DNA of 64,000 bases from the NCBI RefSeq assembly GCF_019063845.1, contig NZ_CP077683.1, positions 992,001 to 1,056,000 on the forward strand, read 5' to 3'. Positions within the stretch are counted from its first letter, which is position 1. Every line of letters begins with the position of its first letter. Of this stretch, positions 17,330 to 26,714 are shown in pieces. Source of the stretch: Geomonas subterranea (GTDB lineage Bacteria; Desulfobacterota; Desulfuromonadia; Geobacterales; Geobacteraceae). Below the pieces are notes generated by a model. It was not told where the DNA came from and ran no database searches. It saw only the letters and a list, made by a program, of their open reading frames with translations. Position numbers and translations under genes: made by a program.

Positions 17330-18745
17330 ATGACACGCACGATAGCCAGACCGATTGCCCTGGCCGCCTTCCTCTTCCTGGGAGGGTGCGCCTCTATGGC
17401 ACCCACATACACCAAGCCGGCCCCCCCGGTCGCGGGTAACTGGCCCGCCGGCCCCTCCTACAAGGCGGAACAGCCGGCGCAGAAGCCGCTGGCCGAGATC
17501 CCCTGGCAGGAGTTCTTCGTCGAGCCGCAGCTGCAGAAGCTCATCACGCTCGCCCTGGACAACAACCGTGACCTCAAGGTGGCGGTTTTGAACATGGACC
17601 GCTACCGCGCCCTGTACCAGATCAAGCGCGCCGACCTCCTTCCCACGGTCACCGGCGACGGCGCGGTTTCCGTCAGGAAAACCGCGGACGACCTGGCCCA
17701 GAACGGCAACGGCGGCGTCGGGCACTCCTACAACGTCTCGGTCGGGATCAGTTCCTACGAGCTCGACTTGTTCGGCAGGATCAGGAGCTTGAAAGACCAG
17801 GCCCTGGAACAGTACCTCGCCACCGAGCAGGCAAGGCGCAGCGTGCAGATCACCCTGGTCTCCCAGGTCGCCAACGCCTACCTGACCCTCGGCTCCGACC
17901 TGGAGCGTCTGCAGCTTGCCAAGGACACCCTGGCGAACCAGCAGGAGTCCTACCGGCTCAGCAAGAGCCGTTTCGAGGCGGGGGTCTCCTCGGCGCTGGA
18001 CCTGCAGCAGGCCCAGACCAGCGTCGATTCCGCCCGGGTGGACATAGCCCGCTACACCACCCTGGTGGCGCAGGACCTGAACGCCCTGACCCTGGTGGTG
18101 GGTTCCGACGTCCCGCAGGATCTCATGCCCAAGTCGCTGACCGAGGCACTGACCGCGGTCAAGGACGTGGCGCCGGGGCTTCCCTCTGACGTGCTCCTCT
18201 CCCGCCCCGACATCCTGCAGGCCGAGTACAACCTGAAAGGGGCCAACGCCAACATCGGTGCGGCGCGCGCCGCCTTTTTCCCGCGCATCGCCCTGACCAC
18301 CAGCGTCGGCTTTGGCAGCGACCAGCTCTCCGGCCTCTTCAAGGGAGGGAACCTCGCCTGGAGTTTCGCACCGAGCATCTCGGTCCCCATCTTCGAGGGG
18401 GGGCGCAACAAGGCGAACCTCGAAGTGGCCAAGGTGGACCGCGACATAGCCGTGGCCCAGTACGAAAAGGCGATCCAGATCGCCTTCCGCGAGGTGGCCG
18501 ATGCCCTGGCCCAGCGCGGCACCATCGACGAGCAGGTGGCGGCGCAGCAGTCGCTCACCGGCGCCACCGCCGAGACCTTCCGCCTCTCCCAGGCCCGCTA
18601 CCAGACCGGGATTGACAGTTACCTGAACGTCCTGGACGCGCAGCGTTCGCTGTACGTGGCCCAGCAGAACCTCATCACCACCCGCCTCGCGCGCCTGAAC
18701 AACATGGTCACCCTCTACAAGGTGCTCGGGGGCGGCAGCAAATAA
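17330..18745 (+). CDS. Outer membrane efflux lipoprotein (OprM/NodT family)
   Basis: 471-aa TolC-like channel completing the RND pump. The signal peptide ends in lipobox FLGGCAS (Cys about 23). Two repeated alpha-barrel halves follow; the family motifs VAVLNMDRYRALYQIKRADL, SYELDLFGRIRSLKDQALEQ and LPSDVLLSRPDILQAEYNLK are visible, and the second-half FREVADALAQRGTIDEQVAA. The start ATG lies 1 base after the permease stop, so translation is probably coupled. A strong G/C hairpin (18760-18783) follows the stop. Confidence 0.95.
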   Translation: MTRTIARPIALAAFLFLGGCASMAPTYTKPAPPVAGNWPAGPSYKAEQPAQKPLAEIPWQEFFVEPQLQKLITLALDNNRDLKVAVLNMDRYRALYQIKRADLLPTVTGDGAVSVRKTADDLAQNGNGGVGHSYNVSVGISSYELDLFGRIRSLKDQALEQYLATEQARRSVQITLVSQVANAYLTLGSDLERLQLAKDTLANQQESYRLSKSRFEAGVSSALDLQQAQTSVDSARVDIARYTTLVAQDLNALTLVVGSDVPQDLMPKSLTEALTAVKDVAPGLPSDVLLSRPDILQAEYNLKGANANIGAARAAFFPRIALTTSVGFGSDQLSGLFKGGNLAWSFAPSISVPIFEGGRNKANLEVAKVDRDIAVAQYEKAIQIAFREVADALAQRGTIDEQVAAQQSLTGATAETFRLSQARYQTGIDSYLNVLDAQRSLYVAQQNLITTRLARLNNMVTLYKVLGGGSK

Positions 18746-18759
18746 GGCAGAAGACTCAT

Positions 18760-18783
18760 CCCCGGGCCGGCACCGGCCCGGGG
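18760..18783 (+). terminator. G/C hairpin after the RND operon
   Basis: Perfect 11-bp stem CCCCGGGCCGG / CCGGCCCGGGG with a 2-base loop. There is no clear T tract, so it may protect the 3' end or attenuate rather than terminate fully. Confidence 0.55.
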
Positions 18784-18845
18784 AAGCTGTATCTCGCGCA
18801 GAGGGGCGAACTGTGTCGAACCCTCAGTGGCTGAAAGGAGCAGAG

Positions 18846-18977
18846 TTGTCCAGAGCACGCATTACTCTCTACTGCATTGTCGCCGTTGTCGCTTTACTCA
18901 CCGCCTACTACCTTCTGGCACCGGAGCCTCATCCTGACTGGCCGATAAATCTGGTCCACTTTCTTTTCAAACACTAG
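18846..18977 (+). CDS. 43-aa putative membrane peptide
   Basis: TTG 18846 with a strong AAAGGAG six bases upstream opens MSRARITLYCIVAVVALLTA and ends in FLFKH-TAG. It has one hydrophobic helix of about 18 residues after a basic N-terminus, then a Pro-rich tail (LAPEPHPDWP). An in-frame GTG at 18813 is possible but lacks a ribosome site. It lies between the RND operon and the second efflux operon. No function is assigned, and translation needs proof. Confidence 0.45.
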   Translation: MSRARITLYCIVAVVALLTAYYLLAPEPHPDWPINLVHFLFKH

Positions 18978-19088
18978 ATTGGGTTTATAGTTTTACCTGA
19001 GAGCTTCCCGCGGCGTAGATAGTGTATTTTCTTCGGGGTAGCCTCGCTGTAGCTTGTGAAGAATTCCTTGTGACAGAGGAGCACATTC

Positions 19089-20651
19089 ATGGCACAGAAG
19101 GCAGCAGATGATGACCCGCTGGAACCCCGACCTTCCCGCTGGCTCGGCCGACCTTGCGTCCGGCCGCTCCCCCTTGTTCCGAGCCCCCCCTCACGTTCCG
19201 GTACCTTCTCTCTTGCCGTTTTGCTCCTCTTCCTGGCCGCCCTGCCGTGTGGTTGCTCCCTGAAGCCTCCCTACCAGCGCCCGGCGCTGCCGGTGCCGCA
19301 GCACTACCCTGGCGCCGAGCGCGACGACGCGGCCGCACTCTCTTTGTCCGACTGGTCCGCCTTCTTCGCCGACCCAGAACTGAAGCGCCTGGTCACCCTT
19401 GCCCTGGAGCGGAACCGGGACCTCGCCATGGCGCGCCAAAAGGTCGAGGAGGCCCGCGCGATGTACGGTATCCGCCGTGCCGACCTGCTCCCCGGCATCT
19501 CCGCCGGAGCCCTGGCCGAGCGCTCCCGCACCCCGGCGGACCTCTCGCTCACCGGAGCGCCCGTGACGGCCAACGTTTTCCAGGCAGGTCTTTTCCTTGC
19601 CAGTTGGGAGCTCGACTTCTGGGGGAGAGTCAGGAGCCTGAAGGAGGCAGCCCTCGAGTCATACCTCGCCAGCCTGGAGGCCAGGCGTGCGGTCCAGGTG
19701 AGCCTGGTGGCGCAGGTGGCCCAGAGTTACCTGCAGGAGCGTGAACTCACCGAGCGTGTTGACCTGGCGGAGGCGACCATCAAAAGCCGCGATGAATCCT
19801 TCCGTATCGCCCGGCGCCGTTTCGAGGTCGGCTCCGCCTCCAAACTGGACGCGGTGCAGGCGGAAACCCTGCTGAACCAGGCCAGGGCCGAACTCGCGGG
19901 GCTCATGCGGCTGCGCGCCCTCAACCTGAACGCGTTGGCGCTTCTCACGGGCGGACCGGTGAGCCTCGTGCCGCTCCCCCTGACCGTGGTGGAACGGGAT
20001 TTTCTCGCCGTGATCGCGCCCGGGCTCCCCTCGGATCTCCTCCTAAACCGGCCGGACGTGATAGCGGCGGAGCATGAATTGAAGGGAACCAACGCGGCCA
20101 TAGGCGCCGCGCGCGCAGCCTTTTTCCCGGCCATCGCCCTCACCGGCAGCTTCGGCAGCGCGAGCAGCGAACTTTCCGGGCTCTTCGCCGCCGGAAGCGG
20201 CACCTGGAGCTTCACCCCGGCCGTATCCCTACCCATCTTCCAGGGGGGGCGCAACGTGGCCAACCTGGAACTGGCGCGGGCCCGGGAACGGGAGGCCGTC
20301 GCAGCCTACGAGCGCGTGCTGCAGCGTGCTTTTCGCGAGGTGGCGGACGCGCTGGCGCAGCGGCACTGGCTGGCCGAGCAGGTCGAGGCGCAGAAGGCGA
20401 CACTTGCCTCCCAGACCGAGCGGACCCGGCTGGCCCGGCTTCGTTACGACACCGGCGCGGCCACCTATCTCGAGGTGCTCGACGCCGAAAGGGACCGGTT
20501 CTCCGCCCAGCAGGCCCTGGTGCAGACCCGCCGCGCCCTGCTCTTTGCCGGGGTCGAGCTTTACGCGGCACTGGGGGGAAGGGGGCAGGCCGCGCCAGGC
20601 GAACCAGGCGGCCATGCCGGCGACGTCCGCAACGGGGAGGCCAAGCCATGA
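19089..20651 (+). CDS. Outer membrane efflux lipoprotein of the ABC export operon (NodT family)
   Basis: 520-aa TolC-like channel, distinct from the one at 17330. An extended N-terminus of about 35 residues precedes the hydrophobic signal and lipobox LPCGC (Cys about 56). Family motifs are ALERNRDLAMARQKVEEARA, SWELDFWGRVRSLKEAALES, LPSDLLLNRPDVIAAEHELK and FREVADALAQRHWLAEQVEA. The ATG at 19089 follows GAGGAG; a later start nearer the signal peptide is possible. The stop overlaps the next start (ATGA), so this is the first gene of a four-gene export operon. Confidence 0.93.
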   Translation: MAQKAADDDPLEPRPSRWLGRPCVRPLPLVPSPPSRSGTFSLAVLLLFLAALPCGCSLKPPYQRPALPVPQHYPGAERDDAAALSLSDWSAFFADPELKRLVTLALERNRDLAMARQKVEEARAMYGIRRADLLPGISAGALAERSRTPADLSLTGAPVTANVFQAGLFLASWELDFWGRVRSLKEAALESYLASLEARRAVQVSLVAQVAQSYLQERELTERVDLAEATIKSRDESFRIARRRFEVGSASKLDAVQAETLLNQARAELAGLMRLRALNLNALALLTGGPVSLVPLPLTVVERDFLAVIAPGLPSDLLLNRPDVIAAEHELKGTNAAIGAARAAFFPAIALTGSFGSASSELSGLFAAGSGTWSFTPAVSLPIFQGGRNVANLELARAREREAVAAYERVLQRAFREVADALAQRHWLAEQVEAQKATLASQTERTRLARLRYDTGAATYLEVLDAERDRFSAQQALVQTRRALLFAGVELYAALGGRGQAAPGEPGGHAGDVRNGEAKP

Positions 20652-21715
20652 GAGGGGTGGGAAACAGGAGGATCCTGATCGCGGCGGCGGTCGTTTTGAT
20701 GTTGCTCGGCCTGATTCTTTGGCAGCAGTTCGGCCGGCGCAACGTGGACGATGGGATCGTGAGCGGCAACGGCCGCATCGAAGCGGTCGAGATCGATGTC
20801 GGTCCCAAGAGCCCGGGGCGGGTGAGGGAGATCCTGGTCCGCGAGGGGGATTTCGTCAGAAGCGGAGAGACGGTGGCGCTTATGGACTCCGAGGTGCTGG
20901 AGGCGCAGCACCGGGAGGCGCAGGCCCAACTGGTCAAGGCGCGCAACGCGGTGCTCACCTCCAAAAGCGAGATGACCCAGCGCGCCAGTGAGAAGGCTGC
21001 GGCACAGGCCGTCGTGGCGCAGCGGGAGGCGGAACTGGCCCTGGCCGGCAAAAGGGTGACCCGCTCCACCACCCTTGCGCGCGAGGGGGCCACGTCCCAG
21101 CAGGAGGCCGACGACGACCTGGCCCGCCTGGCGAGCGCCCGGGCTTCGACGGCGGCGGCGCGGGCCCAGGAGGCGGCGGCCGAGGCCGCCGTGGCCACGG
21201 CGCGGCAAAAGGTGCTGGGGGAGGTCTCCAACGTGGCCGCTGTGGGCGCGACGGTGCAGCGCATCGAGGCCGACATGAGGGACGCCCGACTCAAATCCCC
21301 GCGGGACGGCCGGGTGCAGTACCGCGTGGCCCAGCCGGGCGAGGTGGTGGCCGCTGGCGGGCGGGTGCTGAGCCTGGTCGACTTGAGTGACGTCTACATG
21401 ACCTTTTTCCTCCCGACCGCCGCGGCGGGGAGGGTTCCCCTCGGCACCGAGGTGCGGATCGTCCTCGATGCCGCTCCACGGTACGTCATTCCGGCCCGGG
21501 TCTCATTCGTTTCCGACGTCGCCCAGTTCACCCCGAAAACGGTCGAGACGGCGAGCGAGCGCGAAAAGCTCATGTTCAGGGTGAGGGCCCAGCTCCCTGT
21601 GGAACTCCTCAAAAAGCACATCACCCAGGTGAAGACCGGTCTGCCCGGCATGGCCTACGTCCGCCTCGATGGCAACCGGCCCTGGCCGGCGCATCTTGAG
21701 AAGGTGGTCCGGTGA
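20648..21715 (+). CDS. HlyD-family periplasmic adaptor of ABC exporter
   Basis: 355-aa membrane-fusion protein resembling E. coli YhiI. An N-terminal anchor about residues 8-26 ([17 protein letters not shown]) is followed by a first lipoyl half ([20 protein letters not shown]). A long Ala/Glu/Gln-rich coiled coil spans about 70-195, then the second lipoyl half [20 protein letters not shown] and the barrel. It starts inside the outer membrane factor's stop codon and ends overlapping the GTG of the ABC fusion protein, indicating tight coupling. It should bridge the ABC permeases and the outer membrane channel. Confidence 0.93.
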   Translation: MRGVGNRRILIAAAVVLMLLGLILWQQFGRRNVDDGIVSGNGRIEAVEIDVGPKSPGRVREILVREGDFVRSGETVALMDSEVLEAQHREAQAQLVKARNAVLTSKSEMTQRASEKAAAQAVVAQREAELALAGKRVTRSTTLAREGATSQQEADDDLARLASARASTAAARAQEAAAEAAVATARQKVLGEVSNVAAVGATVQRIEADMRDARLKSPRDGRVQYRVAQPGEVVAAGGRVLSLVDLSDVYMTFFLPTAAAGRVPLGTEVRIVLDAAPRYVIPARVSFVSDVAQFTPKTVETASEREKLMFRVRAQLPVELLKKHITQVKTGLPGMAYVRLDGNRPWPAHLEKVVR

Positions 21716-24510
21716 CCCCGCGGGCACCAGAGCCGGAGGGACAGGTGACCGGCGGCAAAGGCGGCTGCGCCGTACTCGTGCAGGGGGTAACGCTGCGCTA
21801 CGGCAGGACCCTCGCGCTTGACGACGTCACCCTCACCTTGCCGGCCGGTTGCATGGTGGGGGCCATCGGCCCGGACGGGGTGGGGAAATCGACCCTGTTC
21901 TCCCTGGTGGCGGGCTCCCGCAGGATGCAGGCGGGAAGGGTGGAGGTCCTTGGCGGGAGCATGGCCGACCCCCGACACAGAAGGCGGGTCTGCCCGCGCA
22001 TCGCGTACATGCCCCAGGGGCTCGGGCGCAACCTCTATCCGACCCTGTCGGTCTTCGAGAACGTGGACTTCTTCGCGCGCCTTTTCGGCCACGGCCGCGC
22101 CGAACGGGAGCGCCGCATCGGCGAACTCTTGGCCGCCACGGGACTCGCCCCCTTCGCCTCCCGTCCTGCCGGCAAGCTCTCCGGGGGGATGAAGCAAAAG
22201 CTCGGGCTTTGCTGCGCGCTGATTCACGATCCCGACCTCCTCGTCCTGGACGAACCGACCACCGGCGTCGACCCGCTGTCGCGGCGCCAGTTCTGGGAAC
22301 TGATCGGCCGCATCCGCGGCCGGCAAAGCGGCATGAGCGTCCTCGTCGCCACCGCCTACATGGAGGAGGCCGCGCGCTTTGACTGGCTGGTGGCGCTGAA
22401 CGCCGGGCGGGTGCTGGCGACCGGGACCCCGGCTGAACTTCTGGAACAGACCGCCAGCCGCACCCTTGAGGAGGCGTTCATCGCGCTCCTTCCCCCTGCC
22501 CAGCGCGCGGGGTACCGACCGGTGCGGATCCCGGAGCGGGAAGGGGACCTCGCCGCAGAAACCGCGATCGAGGCGTCGGGCCTCACCATGCGCTTTGGCG
22601 ACTTCACCGCGGTGGACCGGGTCAGCTTCCGGATCGGGAAGGGGGAGATCTTCGGCTTCCTCGGCTCCAACGGCTGCGGCAAGACCACCACCATGAAGAT
22701 GCTGACCGGCCTCCTCCCCGCAAGCGAGGGGGAGGCGAGGCTTTTCGGGCGCCCGGTCGATCCCGACGACCTCGACACCCGGCGCCGGGTCGGCTACATG
22801 ACCCAGTCCTTTTCCCTCTACACCGAACTCACGGTGCGCCAGAACCTCGTACTCCACGCGCGCCTTTTCCGGCTCCCGAAAGCGGCGATACCCGGCCGCG
22901 TCGCCGATATGGCCCGGCGCTTCGGGCTCGAGGCGGTGATGGATTTCCTTCCCGATGCGCTTCCGCTCGGCGTGCGCCAGCGGCTTTCCCTGGCCGTCGC
23001 CATGATCCACGGCCCGGAACTGCTCATCCTCGACGAGCCGACCTCCGGGGTGGACCCGGTGGCGCGGGACGGCTTCTGGCAGATCATGGTGGACCTGGCC
23101 CGCCGCGACCAGGTCACCATCTTCATCTCCACCCACTTCATGAACGAAGCCGAGCGCTGCGACCGGATCTCCCTCATGCATGCAGGGCGGGTGCTGGTGA
23201 GCGACGCCCCGGCGCGGCTGGTGCGGGAGAGGGGAGCCGCAACCCTGGAGGAGGCGTTCATCGGCTACCTGGAAGAGGCCTGCGTGGAGCCCGCAGCACA
23301 AGGAGGCGCCTTCACCGAGGCAAAGCCGCAGGGGACGGATCTCCCGGTAAACCGGGGGGAACCCGGCGTCCAGGTCGGGCGCAGCTTCAGCCCGCGTCGC
23401 CTGTTCAGCTACGCGCACCGCGAGGCGCTGGAACTGCGCCGCGACCCGGTTCGCCTCTGCCTCGCCCTGCTTGGCTGCGTCATCCTCATGTTCGTCATGG
23501 GGTACGGCATCACCATGGACGTCGAGGACCTGACCTTCGCCGTCCTGGACCGGGACCAGAGCGCCCTGAGCCGCGACTACGCCTTGAACCTGGCCGGGTC
23601 GCGCTACTTCAAGGAGCGTCCCCCGTTAAGGGACTACGCGGAGCTGGACCGCCGCATGCGCTCGAGCGACATCTCCCTTGCCATCGAGATACCGCCGGGA
23701 TTCGCCCGCGATCTCGAGCACGGCAGGCCGGTCGCCATCGGGGCCTGGATCGACGGCGCCATGCCCTCGCGCGCCGAGACCGTGCGCGGCTACGTCCAGG
23801 GGATGCACGCCCATTGGCTCGCTGCCCTGGCGCGGCAACGCATCAGTTCCCCGCCGCCGGCCTCCCCAGTCAGCATCCAGACCCGCTACCGCTACAATCC
23901 GGACGTGAAGAGCCTTCCTGCCATGGTTCCCGCCGTCATTCCGCTGCTTCTGATGATGATCCCGGCCATCGTCACCGCACTTTCCGTGGTGCGCGAGAAG
24001 GAGCTCGGCTCCATCGTGAACCTCTACGTGACCCCGGTGACCAGGCTGGAGTTTCTGCTCGGCAAGCAGATCCCCTACCTGGTCCTCTCCATGGTGAGCT
24101 TTTTGCTGCTCACCCTCCAGGCGGTCTTCATCTTCCAGGTCCCCCTGAAGGGGAGCCTCGCCGCCCTCTGCCTCGGCGGATTTTTGTACGTTGGGGCCGC
24201 CACCGGCCTCGGCCTGGTCATCTCCACCTTCATGAAGAGCCAGATCGCCGCGCTCTTCGGGACGGCGCTTTTGACCATACTCCCGGCCGTCGAGTTCTGC
24301 GGCATGCTGGAGCCGGTCCGCTCGCTGGAAGGGGTGGGGGCCCTGATCGGGCGCGTCTACCCGACCACCTACTTCCTCCTGATTGCCCGCGGCACCTTCG
24401 GCAAGGGGCTCGGGTTCGAGGAGCTGAAGCTGTTTTTCATCCCCCTTGCGCTGGCCGCGCCGCTTCTTCTTTTATTGGGAACGGTCCTGCTCAAGAAGCA
24501 GGAGTCCTGA
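21712..24510 (+). CDS. ABC exporter fusion: two ATPase domains plus ABC-2 permease (RbbA/YhiH-like)
   Basis: 932-aa fusion. NBD1 (about 15-250) has Walker [10 protein letters not shown], signature [12 protein letters not shown] and Walker [18 protein letters not shown]2 (about 285-520) has Walker [10 protein letters not shown], a signature-like [10 protein letters not shown] (Ser-Gly-Gly not conserved) and Walker [15 protein letters not shown]. The C-terminal part has an N-terminal membrane helix ([19 protein letters not shown]), an extracytoplasmic domain and five or so membrane helices ([20 protein letters not shown]). NBD1 Walker A has Asp in place of the usual Asn/Ser (GPDGVGKS). The start is GTG 21712, overlapping the HlyD stop. 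It exports an unknown substrate. Confidence 0.93.
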   Translation: MTPRAPEPEGQVTGGKGGCAVLVQGVTLRYGRTLALDDVTLTLPAGCMVGAIGPDGVGKSTLFSLVAGSRRMQAGRVEVLGGSMADPRHRRRVCPRIAYMPQGLGRNLYPTLSVFENVDFFARLFGHGRAERERRIGELLAATGLAPFASRPAGKLSGGMKQKLGLCCALIHDPDLLVLDEPTTGVDPLSRRQFWELIGRIRGRQSGMSVLVATAYMEEAARFDWLVALNAGRVLATGTPAELLEQTASRTLEEAFIALLPPAQRAGYRPVRIPEREGDLAAETAIEASGLTMRFGDFTAVDRVSFRIGKGEIFGFLGSNGCGKTTTMKMLTGLLPASEGEARLFGRPVDPDDLDTRRRVGYMTQSFSLYTELTVRQNLVLHARLFRLPKAAIPGRVADMARRFGLEAVMDFLPDALPLGVRQRLSLAVAMIHGPELLILDEPTSGVDPVARDGFWQIMVDLARRDQVTIFISTHFMNEAERCDRISLMHAGRVLVSDAPARLVRERGAATLEEAFIGYLEEACVEPAAQGGAFTEAKPQGTDLPVNRGEPGVQVGRSFSPRRLFSYAHREALELRRDPVRLCLALLGCVILMFVMGYGITMDVEDLTFAVLDRDQSALSRDYALNLAGSRYFKERPPLRDYAELDRRMRSSDISLAIEIPPGFARDLEHGRPVAIGAWIDGAMPSRAETVRGYVQGMHAHWLAALARQRISSPPPASPVSIQTRYRYNPDVKSLPAMVPAVIPLLLMMIPAIVTALSVVREKELGSIVNLYVTPVTRLEFLLGKQIPYLVLSMVSFLLLTLQAVFIFQVPLKGSLAALCLGGFLYVGAATGLGLVISTFMKSQIAALFGTALLTILPAVEFCGMLEPVRSLEGVGALIGRVYPTTYFLLIARGTFGKGLGFEELKLFFIPLALAAPLLLLLGTVLLKKQES

Positions 24511-24512
24511 CC

Positions 24513-25634
24513 ATGCGCGCCGCCAACGTCCTCCACCTGGGAGTCAAGGAACTCTTCAGCCTGTTGCGCGACCCGGTCATGCTGGTCCTGATCTGCTACG
24601 CCTTCTCGCTCGCCATTTACGCCGCCGCCACCGCCATGCCCGAGACCCTGCACAAGGCCCCTATCGCCATCGTGGACGAGGACCGCTCCCAGCTTTCCAC
24701 CCGGATCACCGACGCCTTTTACCCGCCCCAGTTCTCCCCCCCATCCCTGATCACCAGGCAAGAGATGGACGCGAGGATGGATGCGGGACTCGACACCTTT
24801 GCCCTCTCGATTCCCCCCGATTTCCAGCGCGACCTCCTTGCCGGGCGCGGCGCCGAAATCCAGTTGAACATCGACGCCACCAGGATGAGCCAGGCCTTCA
24901 CCGGCAACAGCCACATCCAGACCATCGTCGCCAACGAGATCACCGGCTTCCTGCGACGCCACCGCCCGGACTCGGGGCAGCAGGTCGACCTGGTCTTGAG
25001 GTCGCGCTTCAACCCTGAGCTGAACAAGTCCTGGTTTGGTGCGGTCATGAAGATCATCGACAACATCACCCTGCTATCCATCATCCTGACCGGCGCCGCC
25101 CTGATCCGCGAGCGGGAGCACGGCACCGTCGAGCACCTGCTGGTCATGCCCATCACCCCCTTCGAGATCATGATGGCCAAGGTCTGGGCCATGGCCCTCG
25201 TGGTGCTGTGCGCCACCACGGCCTCGCTGTACCTGGTGGTCGAAGGGGCGCTGCGGGTGCCGGTCGAGGGATCGGTGCCGCTGTTCCTGGCCGGGACCGC
25301 GCTGCACCTTTTCGCGACCACCTCCCTGGGCATCTTCCTCGGCACGGTCGCACGCAGCATGCCGCAGTTCGGCCTTTTGACCATGCTGGTATTGCTTCCC
25401 TTGCAGATCCTTTCCGGAGGTACCACGCCGCGCGAGAGCATGCCGGCGCCGGTGCGCGGCGTCATGCTCGCCGCCCCCAACACCCATTTCGTCATGCTTG
25501 CCCAGGCGATCCTTTACCGCGGCGCCGGGTTTGACGTGGTGTGGCCCCAGTTCGCGGCGCTCTTTGTGATCGGGAGCGTCCTCTTCGCCATCTCGCTGTC
25601 GCGTTTCCGCAAGACCATCGCGACCATGGCGTGA
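24513..25634 (+). CDS. ABC-2 type permease of export operon (YhhJ-like)
   Basis: 373-aa inner membrane permease. The first helix is about residues 25-45 (DPVMLVLICYAFSLAIYAAA). A large periplasmic loop of about 170 residues follows (APIAIVDEDRSQLSTRI), then five helices; the ABC-2 signature region IREREHGTVEHLLVMPITPF is clear. The start ATG lies 2 bases after the fusion protein's stop. With the preceding three genes it forms a complete trans-envelope exporter comparable to E. coli yhiI-rbbA-yhhJ with its own outer membrane factor. Confidence 0.93.
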   Translation: MRAANVLHLGVKELFSLLRDPVMLVLICYAFSLAIYAAATAMPETLHKAPIAIVDEDRSQLSTRITDAFYPPQFSPPSLITRQEMDARMDAGLDTFALSIPPDFQRDLLAGRGAEIQLNIDATRMSQAFTGNSHIQTIVANEITGFLRRHRPDSGQQVDLVLRSRFNPELNKSWFGAVMKIIDNITLLSIILTGAALIREREHGTVEHLLVMPITPFEIMMAKVWAMALVVLCATTASLYLVVEGALRVPVEGSVPLFLAGTALHLFATTSLGIFLGTVARSMPQFGLLTMLVLLPLQILSGGTTPRESMPAPVRGVMLAAPNTHFVMLAQAILYRGAGFDVVWPQFAALFVIGSVLFAISLSRFRKTIATMA

Positions 25635-25704
25635 AACGTGTGCCTGCCGGGAAATTTGGTATAACTAAGGCTTGTTGCCGAAATCCGGTTATCTGGAGGA
25701 GCAT

Positions 25705-26691
25705 ATGCACTCTTTCCGAAATGCCGCACGCCTGGTCGTGCTGGCCGCAGCCGCCGCGCTTCTTTTTCCGTCCCTCCGCGCCGAATGCGCCACAATCAAA
25801 CCCTTCTCCATCTCCTCGGGCACCACCACCAGTTCCTATTACGCCGCCGCCAGTGCCGTAGCCAAGGTCTTCAACAAGAAGAGCGCGGTCTACGGGGCGA
25901 GGCTCGCCACGCTCGCCTCGGCCGGGTCGGTGGCCAACATCGACGCGGTCGCCGAGGGGAAGGCGGCGTTCGGCATAGCCGAGACCGAGCTTTTGAAGCG
26001 GGCGGCGCAGGGGGTACGACCCTGGGAGGGGAACGCGAAGGGGCAACTGCGGGCCGTGCTCGGGCTCTACCCGGCAACCGTCACCATCGTTGCCGCGGTG
26101 GACAGCGGCATACAGCGCATCGCTGACCTGAAAGGGAAAAGACTTAACATCGGCGCTCCCGGCTCCATTGACAACACCTACGCCAGCGCGCTGTTGCAGA
26201 TGTCCGGGCTCAACCCCGCGGAGGTGATCACCTCCGGGCACTCTACGGCCATCGCCCCGGAACTGCTGCAAAAAGGGGATATCGACGCCTACCTCTGCAT
26301 TGTCGGACACCCGAACCTGACGGTGCTGGAGGCGAGTGCCGGGAAACGCAAGGTGCTCCTGGTCCCGCTCGAGGAGAGCTTGATCAGGCAGGTGACAAGC
26401 AACAACCCGCTCCTCGCCCCGGTCGTCATCCCCATGCGGTTTTACCCCAACGTGCAGGCGACCGGTACCGTCCAAAGCCTGGGCGTCCGTACCGTCTTGT
26501 TCACCTCTGCCGACCAGTCCGACGACTCCGTGTACAGTATCGTGCGCGAGATCCTCGGCAACCTGGACCTGTTCCGGCGCCAGCATCCGATCCTCCAGGA
26601 TCTGACACCGGAGCAGGCGGCACGAGTGACCGTGATTCCGCTGCATCCGGGAGCGGCACGCTACTTCAAAGAGTCCGGCCTGGTGCCGTAG
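25705..26691 (+). CDS. TAXI-family solute-binding protein (TRAP-type)
   Basis: 328-aa periplasmic receptor. The signal peptide is about residues 1-31 (ending FPSLRAECA). The TAXI family landmarks follow: ISSGTTTSSYYAAASAVAKV, ASAGSVANIDAVAEGKAAFG, DLKGKRLNIGAPGSIDNTYA and a hydrophobic C-terminal half. GGAGG lies before ATG 25705; an upstream in-frame ATG at 25672 lacks this. No TRAP membrane subunits are in the window, so it may serve distant ones or act as a sensor or chaperone. It lies 70 bases after the exporter operon and 23 bases before the hydrolase gene. Confidence 0.9.
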   Translation: MHSFRNAARLVVLAAAAALLFPSLRAECATIKPFSISSGTTTSSYYAAASAVAKVFNKKSAVYGARLATLASAGSVANIDAVAEGKAAFGIAETELLKRAAQGVRPWEGNAKGQLRAVLGLYPATVTIVAAVDSGIQRIADLKGKRLNIGAPGSIDNTYASALLQMSGLNPAEVITSGHSTAIAPELLQKGDIDAYLCIVGHPNLTVLEASAGKRKVLLVPLEESLIRQVTSNNPLLAPVVIPMRFYPNVQATGTVQSLGVRTVLFTSADQSDDSVYSIVREILGNLDLFRRQHPILQDLTPEQAARVTVIPLHPGAARYFKESGLVP

Positions 26692-26714
26692 CGGCCGGCC
26701 GTAGGGAGGTCTCC

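Noticed and set aside
13771-17415. Very long open frame antisense to the RND genes
   Set aside because: It arises from high third-position G+C of the sense genes; its product is His/Asp/Gly-rich low complexity with no domain, and the sense strand holds well-conserved families.
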